Positions 11,847-23,400 of a stretch of 44,347 nt of DNA are shown here, in pieces (position 1 is the stretch's first letter; every line of letters begins with the position of its first letter). The notes under the pieces are model-generated. The model saw only the letters and a list, made by a program, of their open reading frames with translations, had not been told where the DNA came from and did no database searches. The DNA comes from Chromera velia (lineage: Eukaryota; Sar; Chromeraceae). The stretch lies in contig JAHBMJ010000571.1 in assembly GCA_018398765.1 (NCBI GenBank), positions 1-44,347 on the forward strand, given 5' to 3'. A program made the translations under genes and the position numbers.

Positions 11847-14800
11847 TCCTTCCTTTCCTTTTCTTTCTTTCCTTCCTTTCCTTTTCTTTCTTTCCTTCCT
11901 TTCCTTTTCTTTCTTTCCTTCCTTTCCTTTTCTTTCTTTCTTTCTTTCTTTCTGTCTGTCTGTCTGTCTGTCTTTCTTTCTTTCTTTCTTTCTTTCTTCT
12001 CTTTCTTTCTTTCTTTCCTGCCTTCTTTTTTTTTTACTTCGACCATCCATCCAATCCCTCCTTTCTTTCTTTCTTTCTTCCTTCCTGTTTTCATTTTGCA
12101 GAACCACACTTCCCGATTCCTGTCGGAAGCAACGGCTTCGGGGCAATTTTCTTTGCTGACATTACAGGGTACACCTCTCTAACAGAGAGGTTCTCGAGGT
12201 ACGGGGCTGCAGGGGTGGAGGAACTGGCTGGACATTTGAACAGGCAAGTCTCTTTCTCTCCTTCCTTTCTTTCTTTCTGCTCTTTTGGTATTCTACTCAA
12301 TATCTCTGCGAGTGCTGAATAGATTGACCTGCTTCCTTCTTCTTCTTTCTTGTTTCTTCCTTCCGTCTTTGGGGGTCTTCGTTTTCTTCCTTCCAGTCCC
12401 CCCCCCCCCCCNNNNNNNNNNNNNNNNNNNNNNTCTCTCTATGGGCCATGGGACTCTGACTTTCTTTCTTTCACTTTTCTGTCATGTGATTTCTTTGTTC
12501 TGTGTCTTTTTCCTTCCTTCCTTCCTTCCTTCCTTCCTTCCTTCCCTTCCTTCCTTCCTTCCTTCCTTCTGCAGGTACTTCTCGCAGATGCTCGACATTT
12601 TATCTGATCATGGAGGTGACACGATCAAATTTGCAGGAGACGCCCTGATGGTGCTCTTCACCCCTCAGAAAACAGATCCGTACAGAAACGCAGTGAGGAG
12701 ACAACAAACTCGTCTCCTCGGAGCACAGCAGGGGGCCTCGTCGCCTTCTGCAGCGGCAGCAACAACAGCAGCAGCAGCAGAGAATGAGACAATCACGGCT
12801 CAACAGGAGTCGGGGAGGAGACAGGGAAACTCAGACACAGGGTTTGAGTCCCCTGGACACACTCAGAATGCTGTCGAAGGGGAAGGGGGGAAGAAAGACA
12901 AGGAAGGGGAAGGGGGGACTACAGGGGACTCGGGGGGGAGGGAAACATGGGGGCAAGGCGGGGGGGGAGAAGGAGGCTCCTCTCCATTCATTTCGGGAAT
13001 GACTGAGCAGCAGATCTGTGTTTTACGTGCTGTACAGTGCGCCGTGATGATGCAGAATCTTTGTGGTCACTATGTTGCGGATGATGTCCGCTTGACTTTC
13101 AAAGCTGCAATTGTGTCCGGAGACGTGAGTACATTACACATCGGAGAACCGGGATTTCAGATTGAGTTTCTTCTTGCAGGGCCGCCATTGAAGCGTCTGG
13201 ATCCAGTTGTTCGTGCGTGTGAGTCTGGGGCTGTGTGCCTAGATGAAGAGTCGCATGAACTGTTGAGATCCTTTGAATTGTTGGAGGTTGAAGTTCTTGA
13301 CATTCCGGTGACCAAGGGGGAGGATGACGGTGAGAAGGTGAAGGTTGCAAATGTGCGCCAACTTTTAGCAGCAGTACCTCAGGTTCCCCTGAGAACTTTG
13401 TCAGAAGAAAATGATAGGATTCGTTTAGCGGTACAGAAGTACATCAAAAAGCCCATCCGCGCGCAAATCGAGGGAGGGGGAGTGCCGATGCTCCCCGAGT
13501 TCCGTCTGGGCTCCGTTTTCTTTATGAACATTTCCTCGGGCCTCGATTTGATGACTGAGAAGGCAGACGTGCTGCGCGCACATCACACTCTCTGTGAAAT
13601 TCAGAGAGTGATGAAGAAGCATCGAGGGTTTCTCCATCAGTTCCTGGCGGAAGACAAGGGGGTTACGCTAATTGGGGTCTTCGGTGTCGCCTCGTTCTAC
13701 CATGCGAACAACAGCCTGACTGCATGCAAGTGAGTAGTCATACGGAAGAGGAAAGGGAAAGGAAGAGTGATAGACTCGCTTTGTAAAAAAAATGGATTTC
13801 AATTTTCTCTCTCGTTTCCCTTCCATCCGTTCGTTCTTTTTCATAGCTGCGGATTGATCTGCCTGCTTGATTTGCTGTTTCGACTGTCACTGCATGGATC
13901 AAAACGGTTAGGTCGTTGTTTTCCACAGCAGGTCGGCTCGCTCTCTCTGTCTGTCCAGTCCTTTCTGTGTTGATCACTCCTCCTCTTCTTCATTTTCTGA
14001 AGGAAGATGTGCCCCCTGGCTTGTTTTCGAAAAAATTGGAGGGTGGCGTGTGGTCCCCTATTTTATTCTCTGTCGTCTTAGATTTTGATGTATTTATTCG
14101 GTCTTCTGCTCGATCGATGGAGGTCCGACCAGGCGCCCTTCTGATATTCTCGTTTCTAGTCTTGTGCTTTGCGAGAATATATTTATATGTTCAATCAATC
14201 TGGATGTCCGGCATCTGTTCCTACGATTGACTCCCTCCCTCCCTCCCTCTCTCCCTGGGTGGCTTCTGCAGGTGTGCTTTGGAATTGAAAGCTTCGCTCA
14301 CCTCCATGTTCGGTCGGTCAGCAATCCGTTCATTCATTCAATCAATCAAGCAAGGAAGAAAGAAAGAGCTTTCTTCGCCGCTGCATGACTTCTTTACTCT
14401 TCATGCCGTAAAGGCGCATTCTTCTACTTTGCTTCTTTTTTTTTTCCTGAAACGCACATCTGCCCTTACGCCTGAGTCTCGTCAGGTTTCTTCCAAACAT
14501 GCAGAAAGACACGTAAAAATAAATCACAGTCTTTTTCCACTCAACTTTCTCCTTCTCTCTGCTCCTTTGGTTGTTTGTATACACACACCGTGTGGGTGTG
14601 CAGATCCCCCAATTACTGTTTCTTTCGGGATCACGACCGGATCATTTTTCTCGGGAGCGGTCGGGTCAGGGCTTCGGCAGGAATACACCGTGGTGGGGGA
14701 CACGGTCAATAGGGCGGCGCGTCTGGCGGGCCTTGCGGGGAGCCCTCTTCCTCGCAGGGAAGTCGCCGCGCCGCCACCATCCACAGACGTTTCAGCTGAG

Positions 14801-16810
14801 AAGGGTGAAGGGGGTAAGGGCAAGGCCGCCAAAGCTGTTTTGCCCCAGGCTCCAACTGGGAGTTACACTGGGGCCGTGGTTTTGGACGAGCCAACCTTCA
14901 ATAGGCTGAGGGGTTCAGGTCTTCCCGGGGCACGCGTTGTGTACCTGGGTGCAGTCAGTCTGAAGGGGTCGGCGTTGCCGACAAAGATCTGGGGGTTGAA
15001 GGCGAAACCGGGGACTGGAGGTGCAGGAGCGGGGGTAGGAGAGTTGGACACCAACACGATGCGGTCGTTTTGGAAGACTCCCAAAGACAGGGAGAGGACA
15101 GGCAGAGACGGTGGGGCGTCTGTAAGAGAACCCGAAGCTCAGCCGGAGATTTCGATCATTGGAGGTCTGCTCAGTCCCTCCGGAGGTCTCGAGAAGTTCT
15201 CTTCTTTCAACGATCACTCAGAGGCCCGAGGGGGGGATGGGGGCGCAATGGGAGGTGCAAGTTCGTTGAAATACAACGGCTTGAGTGGAGCGGGAAGCGT
15301 TATCCGTGCAGGCAAATTGGTGGGAAGGGAGGTGGAACTCCGAGCTATCACAGACCTTCTGGAGGAACTCGAAATCCTCCCCGACTTCAGTCAGTCACCC
15401 GGCCACCCCGATTTGATATGATTCTTTTTCATTCTGTCGATCCTTTCACTGATTTTCCCCTTTTTTTTGTCTTAATTCCTGTCTATCTTTTGCTTGCTGT
15501 CACTTCCTGTATGGTTGTTGTTGTTGCTCACTTCAGCGCAGATCTCGGAATTTGTCTTGCGAAAAAGTCGTACGAGCAGGATGAGAACAGATGAGTGAAG
15601 AGAAGCGCCACTGAAAGGAAAAGTCGCATTCTCTCTCAGTGAGCACCTGTGTTATTGATGTCTCTCTCGCTCTTCGTTCGATGTGCTCAAATGAATGTGC
15701 GTGTGTGCATGCATTAATTAATTACTTCAGGTGGAGCCGTGATCCTCACAGGGGAATCTGGGATTGGGAAGAGCAGGCTCCAAGAAGAAGTCAGAAGGTT
15801 GTGGTCACAACGGGGGCTCTACCTTCGAGTTTTAGTCCCACCACCCGAGAGGGGGTCTGCATTTTTCGTCTGGAGACAGATCTTTTCTGCTCTCGGCATT
15901 TCCGGAGAGGAGAGTGGGATGCTAGGGTCTGCTCTAGACGCCATGAGGGCTGGAGGGGACTTTGAGGTAGAAGATTTGATGAGGCGCACGTCTCAGAAAG
16001 AAGACGTTCAGACTGCAGAAGGAGGGGGAGAGAATGAAGATTCGGCGGTGTCGCGCCGCCCGACTCAATTGTTTTCTGCAGTTGACGCGTACAACGAAGA
16101 TATTGAAAAAGAAGGAGGGGTAAAAGAGCGGAGGTTGTCCTTTGACGATGGTGTCAATGAGGACGAAAAAAGCCCAGCGGGAAGTTCGGGAAGGGGAAAA
16201 GTAGAGCAGAGAGAGGGTGAAAGAAGAGAGAATGATGCAGTAGAGCGTCCTGTGCAAGAGTCTGAGGGTGGAGATGCTGGAGGGCCGGCGCCTTCTTCAG
16301 GCTCGAATGCCGTTGCGGATGCATCTGCTGCTGGGAGCAGCCCAGCTCCTCCATCTAAGGCAACATCGTCACTGTCACCACGACCCCTGTCGCTCCCGCC
16401 AATCCCATCGGCCAGAACTCCAGAGGCGTCCTCTGCTGGGGCTGGGGGAGGGGGGGGGTTGAAGAGTGTACCAGAGGAGCATTCAGTGCATCATGGAAGA
16501 GGTGGGGGGGGCGGTTCGTCTGCCCGCGTTGCTGCTGTCCAGTCTCGGCAGAAACAACAACCACAAATTGCACAGCAGCAACCAGAACGGCCAACACACC
16601 CGAGAGGTTCGGTGTCGGAGGTTCCAGAGGCCCTGGCCGAAATCAGAAAAGCCCTCGGGTCCTCTGTGACAGACGCGAAGATGGGTGGAGAGGCTCCACG
16701 GAATGAACCTCTGGGAAGGGCTGAACGCCTCCATAAGGTCTCTCTCTCTCTCACTCTCTCTCTCTCTCTCTCACTCTCTCTCTCTCTCTCTCTGTGTATG
16801 TGTGTGTGTG

Positions 16811-16867
<57 letters not shown>

Positions 16868-19800
16868 TTCTGTCTGTGTAGAAGATTCTCCGGAAAAAGA
16901 GAGGCAGGCTGCTATAGCAAGAGAAGCATCCTTTTCACTTCCCATCTGCTTAAGTGCAGTACTAATAGAAGCCTCTGAAAACCAAATCGGGTCGACGTAC
17001 GACATTCAATTTTCTAGGCATGCTTCTTTTCCAGGTTGCCGTCCTGATCTTCTCGTTTTGTCTTGTCCTTCGTCTGCAGTCTCGTCGGCAGTGTAATCAT
17101 GCCCTTGATAAGCAACACATGCATGTGTATCTTCTTCCTCCGTGTGATGCAGACTCTCCTGCAATTGGCCCCCAAGATCCAGCTCCTATCTCCAGAGGCC
17201 AGGAATCAGGTGGTCGAGGAGTGTATGCTTCACATGCTTTCGGGGTGGCTGGCAGAGAGGGGTAAGCCGTTACTGCTTGCCCTGGAGGACTCTCACAACA
17301 TGGACACTCTTTCCTGGCAACTTCTTGTGCGTCTTTTGAAAGAGGAAGTTCTCGTGGCTCCTCTGCTGGTGCTTCTCTCTCTGACTCCAGACGACAAGTC
17401 CGGTATCAAGGACCATAAGGCGCTGTCAGAAATCCGAGAGCTGCCTTCAGTGCAGGAGATGCGCATCGGCCCTCTCAACAAGACGCAATGCGCACAGTCA
17501 GTCAGACAGTCAGTCCGAGAGTCAGTCAGTCAGTCAGGTCGCATAACGAAGTGAAGTTTCAGAAGCTAACCAGAGTGTCCATGACGTACGTGTCTGTGTG
17601 CAACGCGCGTCGGACAAGAAGGCTTTTGTCGAAAAAACAAAGGGCTTAGAATCAACAAACAGTCTGTGCTGTCTCGCCTTCCATTCGATTCTTCTGTTTC
17701 CTCCCCGGCTAGTCCCTTTGTGCATTCATCTGAAAGGGGAAGAATGAGCGAGTAGCCTCTTCCGTTCGTCCTTTTGTGTGCATGTACGATCTGATCATCG
17801 TATCTCGGTCCACCTGTCATGCCACACAAACAACTGACTGCAGGCTGACCTGCTCGTTGCTGAAATGCTCCACTCTGGACGACGGAATTCTGGAGATTGT
17901 GATGACCAAGGGAGAGGGGGTCCCTCTGTTCATCGAGGAGGTCGGTCGTTTCATTCTTTTTTTATTTATGTGTTCATTAATTTATTTAATCTTTCATTTC
18001 TTTCGTTCCTTTCTTCCTTCCTTCCTCCTTTCGTTCGTTCGTTCGTTCGTTTTTTCGTTGCTTTTCCCGATCTGCGGCCTGTCTGTCTGTCTGTCTCTCT
18101 ATCTGTCTGTCTGTCTGTCTGCCCGTCCGTCTGCAGCAGAAAAAATGATATGACGTGGTATCTCTGTCTGTTCATCCGTCTCAAATATTCGGTTCGTTGT
18201 CCTGGTTGTCTTGTATTTGTGCTTGCAGATCGTTCAGCACTTGAAGGACTCCGAGCTGGTCAAATTTGAGGAACCCATGCAAGTGCGAAACGAGCGGAAA
18301 GATAATCCGTTTTCTCTCAGAGGAACGAGACGAAATCGACACAGAAGGGCCGTTCTCACTCTCCCCGCTTTGGCAGGACACCAAGGCACGATTCCCATCT
18401 CTCTGGCCTCCTCTCTGGCCTCGAGAGTTGACCGTCTCCCCCACCACGCACAGGTTGTCCTCAAGGTGGCATCGATTATTGGGAGAACATTTGACGAAGA
18501 GACCTTATTTGACCTCCGCAGGGTTTTTGCAGATGCAGAAAGAAGTTTACAGCGAAGAGAGGCTTTAGCTCGGCCCTCTACGTATGTCAAAAGAGGCAGG
18601 CGGTCCAGAGCGAGCATATCGGGTGCAATGAACGGAGACGGCGAGGTAGATGGGCACACGAGTGAGTATGGAAGTCCCTCGAGGGGAAGGGACTCTCTGA
18701 TCACTACGCGGGCCCAGCCGGCAGCAGCAGCCTCTCTTGGGCTCACGTTGATCCCTGATGAAGAAATCAAATCGGCACTCAAGGTAGCTTCTGTGGCTGC
18801 ACTGATCGTACCAGTGGGGGGCAACTTCTACGAATTCAAGCACAACATGGTCAGTCAGTCAGTCAGTCAGTCGTTCTCTCTCGGGCTGGACGTCTTTCTC
18901 TCTTGCTTTGTCTTCTCTCAAAGATCCTTCCTGCAGGTGTGGAGGGAGGAATGAGAGACCGAAGGCGGAAGGAAAAGCAGTAAGCAGCAGAAATACGCAT
19001 CTAAAGAAAATCGAAACTGGATGTGTTTGACAGTTCAGTCCCGCAGTAATCAAATACTCAAATAACAGTAGAAACTATGACTCTCTGCCGCTTTCCTGCC
19101 TGCCTGCCTGCCTGTGCATGGATGGATGCAGATTCACGATGCCGTGTACGACCTGATGCTGCCTTCCCAAACGAAGCAGCTCCATGAGAGCGTGGGGTCG
19201 TGGCTAGAGTCCAAATGCAATGCGCAATCTCCGGAGTCCGTGGAGGAATTGGAGAGGGCCCCCGTGCCCTCTACAGCCACTCCGAGATGTGAGGTGTTGG
19301 CCCTTCACTTTCAAAAGGCGAGAAATGCTGTCAAGGCTGCGTTCTATCTTGAGATGGCTGGTTTGAAGGCGCTCTCTGCCGGGAGGGAGGCGGAGGCGAT
19401 AGAGTTCTTCAAGGACCTCGTCAGTCTTGCGCAAACAAAAACCGCAGTCGCTGGGTGCAGTGCGACTCTCCGTGCTCGTTGGTTCCTCTCACTAGGAAAG
19501 AGTTTCGTAAGGCACGGGCTGGTGGGGTCCAAGCCCGAGGGAGTCCTCTACGAGGCTATCATCATTCTGGACGCAGAGAAGCCTGTAGGCGTCCGGAATC
19601 TGGTAGCATTCATGAGGTCAGGGGGCTGTGAATGATCAAGTCGTAAAATATTTTTGAAGGCTTCTTTCCTCTTCTCGAAATCTTTCTGGGTTGGTGTATC
19701 TTTGGCTTTTTAGAAACGGTCACGAGGAACGCTGGTTGCTGAATTGAAGAACGCTTGACGGAAATCCAGGAGGATCCACACCCACCTCGTTCTTTCTTTT

Positions 19801-20398
19801 CTGGCCTCCTGACTGAGTGTCGGTCCCTTGCTCTCATGGCACGTTGCTCTGATAATAAGCGTGAGGGAAAGCGTGTCAAAAGCAAGACGACGAACATTAT
19901 CGCCCCTCCACAGTCGAAGTGTTTCACCCCCCGAAAAATCTATTGTATTGAAAGACAGAAAGCCAAATGAATGGTTGTGGGATATCTTGATGCATGCAGG
20001 GAAGCCAGCCACTGGATTACTCCAGATGCGCCCCCTCAGGGCAGCTGTTGGTGTTGTCCTTCGAACGCTCCGACTCGGCAGAGGATGGTGACAGAGAGGA
20101 GGAGGAGGGCTGATAAGAGAGTTTCTGCTACCTCGACCCCAGACCCACCAGTGCCTCCTCCCCCTGCTGCCGGTTTTTCGATGGATGAAATTCTGGATTC
20201 TTCCAACAGAGAAGGAGGAGCACGAAACGGAACGGCTTCTCAAGGAGCAATGGCAACGGGGCAGCAACAGCCGCAGACTGTCGAGACCTTTGTCCCGACT
20301 TCTGTATCCCGCAGTACGACCAAGCTTTTCCCTCTTCGGTTTGGGACAGCGCAATCCGACAAGGACGGTCACCTGAAGTTTGAAGGAGCAGTCAGTCC

Positions 20399-20434
<36 letters not shown>

Positions 20435-20439
20435 GTCTC

Positions 20440-20470
<31 letters not shown>

Positions 20471-23400
20471 GCCTGTCTGTCTGTCTGTCTGTCTGTCTTT
20501 CTGTCTCTCTCTCTCCTTTTCCGTTCGTCCTTTCTAGGCTCACTGTCTGTCTCCACACGGACGCACAGATGGATGGAAGGGATGCGCGTATAAGGAACGT
20601 TGGCATAGTGGTCCGCCCTCTTTTTTTTCTTTTGACACTTATGGCGCCGTGCCCAGCTTTAGGAGGTTTTCAGAACGAATAGGCGATTCGTTTGAGTGCT
20701 TTTCCTGGAGTTCTTTGTGCTTCAATCAGGCATGTCTCCCTCTCTGTGACACACTCAAACATTGTTTTTCACACTTTTTGTTTTAGATCACTGCGTGTTT
20801 CAGCTTATTGAGTGTTTGTTTTTCCTTTCTTTCTCGCTTTTGCAGAGCTCGGAGCGGCTTCGAATGCTGGCGTCTGTCTACGCGGTGCTCTCAGAGAACG
20901 CCCTGCGGACTGGCAACTTTGAGGAAACCATCGGTTCCTTCTTCCATGCAGTAAAGCTCTACAGGCAACATCCTTCCATCCTGCAGGAACACGCAGACGT
21001 CGTGCTGCCCATTGCATCCAGTGGGGTGTTGTTCGCAATGCTTGGAAAGGACCGGTGAGTCCCCTTTCCTACAGAAGGACTGCAACCAAGCCTTTTCTTT
21101 TCATTTGTTTCCCTCCAGTCGCTTGACTCCAGCAAAGATTCTCCTCTTCGTTGACTCTTTGTGTGCACATGTGTGTGTACGTGTGTGTGCAGGCTCGTGG
21201 ATGCATGCCATCGGGAGGCCCTGTCCCTCTGCCGGGCCTGGTCCCTGCCTGCCTACCGTGTGGCCGAGGCCTACCTTCTGCACGCAGTTGCCATGGCGAC
21301 TCTGGGCAAGAGCCCCGAAGCAGTGAACGCAGAGGAGTCAATGTACAGGGCTCTCAAGTCAAGGCCAACACGCGAAGACACTGCGGACTCCGACAATGAC
21401 AACGTGAAGTTCTTTGGCCTCAATCTGTCTGCTCTTCTTTTGCACATTCTTGGTCAGTCAGAGAGTCAAACCGACCGGCAATGAAGCGCGTGTCATGTGC
21501 AAGAGTTTTTTGTTTGGCCCTCTCTCATCGACCCGTCCGCCCTTTCTCGGCACTTCCGTTTTCCCCGATCTTACTGCTGCCAAAACGGTCGGAGTGATTT
21601 TCTCTGAAGCGCAAATGATCATTTTCTCGGTCTGCACATTCATTCCTTTTTTCTCCTCCTTCGTCTCCACATGCAGGGCCGTGCTCTCCGAGTTTTCCGG
21701 AAGGATATGTGGAAAGAATTGAGGTGTTCGGACTCCGGTGCCTTGAACATGCGGACAGAGAAAGCGACCTCAACGAGCGTATGTCTGCATGTTGGATGCT
21801 CTGCACGGCCGCCTTCCTGAAGGACAATCCTTCTGCGAGCGCGGGGGTCTTCCAACGATGCCAGCGGGCGCTCTACACTCGTCTATCTGAGGTTCGTCAG
21901 CCACGCAGCCCATGCATAATCCCAGTGTCCTTTTTCCTCTTCAATACATTTGAGGGGGCATCAATTTTCACCAGTCTTCCGTTGTGTGTGTACATGGATT
22001 TGTGGACCGGAGACAGAAACATCAAACTTTAGTTTTCATCCACGCACACATCTCTTTTGGCTCCCACCGCAAGCACCTGACGTTTCAGCGACTAAGCTGG
22101 AGTTCGATGGAGTTCGTTCAAGCAAATACAGCCTGACAAACTTGAGTGACTTCGCCGCTTGCGTACCTGATTGTTTTTCTCTCCTTCCTTCTGTGGCCCG
22201 CATGTGCAGCTGAGCACTCTAAGTCAACTTCAGGCAGCACACGCCGTTGTTCTCCATTTGCTCATGGTTGGAGACCTGGAAGGAGCCCTCGATACCCTCA
22301 CCACCCATCTGCTTGTCAGTCAGTAGTTCCTGTCCGCAAGCCACCTTTCTTATCTTCTTGCTGTTTTTCCTGGTAGATAGAAAAAAGGACTTCTCTCTAC
22401 TGAAAATCTTGACACTTAATTGAGGCTATTGCACTCATATGTTCCCTCTCGTCTTTTTTGAGGAGATCCACAAGAGGTCTTGTTGCTCTCAGCCTTATTG
22501 TCTTTCTCTTCCTTCCTTCCCTTCTCATGCCCGCAGCCCAAGATCCCCGCAGACCCCCATTTCCTCGTGCACTGTGCATGGCTGGCAACGGCTGCGGATG
22601 TTCTCATTGAGGCCATCATGCTGCTACGCTCCAAACGTTCACAGCATCAGCAGCACATTGCACTCACACAGCAACCAAGCATCGTTCGGCCGAAGGTGAT
22701 TCCTGAAGGATCCAAACAACAGCCCAACACTCCCCCGAAGTCTCCTGGCGTCGCGACCTTGCCGAATGGAACCCCCATGGTTGCAGAAGAACCGGAAAAT
22801 GCGGTTCTCGCTCCGCTTGCTCTGCCGACAAATCTAGCTGCCGGTCCTTCCTTCGGTGGCGTACAAGAGAGTCGAGGGAGTGGGCAGCAGATGCACAAGA
22901 TGGGAACGTTTTACGCTTCACCTTTCTCATTCAACGAAACAACTCTGAGTCCCGCCGATCTGTCTCCTTTTCGAGTCTCACAGGGTCCCCACCGCTACAA
23001 GGATCTGGGTTCTCGTTTGTTTTCCTTTGGCTCTATTCTCTCGGGCACCTTCGTTGAACGGGAGGGACAGAGAACGCAGGACATGGACGAATTCAACACG
23101 GGCGGACCGATCCGTAGGTCAACTTCCCTTCATCACAGAGGGAAGAGAGGATCCCGGGCCGAAGAAAGAGAGGAGGACGACGAAGAAGAAAGCAAAACAG
23201 ACCTACTCCCCGCACCATCCAGTTCCAACCCAGGGGGGCCGAACAGGTCCTCCCTAAGTGACGCTATGCAGCTGGTCAGCTTTTCATTGGAAGGAAAAGC
23301 CGCTATGGCAGAGGAAGCATCAAAGCCCGTGGTGCACCTCCAAGTCCCTCCTGCAACCAAACCCGCCCCCCCCTCATCTCCCATCCCACCGATACCCAAA

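Noticed and set aside
11279-12322. 347-codon plus-strand frame and its minus-strand Lys/Glu/Arg counterparts across cyclase intron 1
   Set aside because: Only 12102-12243 is exon 2. The rest is TTTC/TTCC repeat, and a phase-consistent intron explains it.
16882-16960. Extra cyclase exon after the TGTAG acceptor-like end
   Set aside because: Exon 6 and the exon at 17153 already join in phase 0 and give continuous NTPase sequence, and the candidate frame soon meets a stop.
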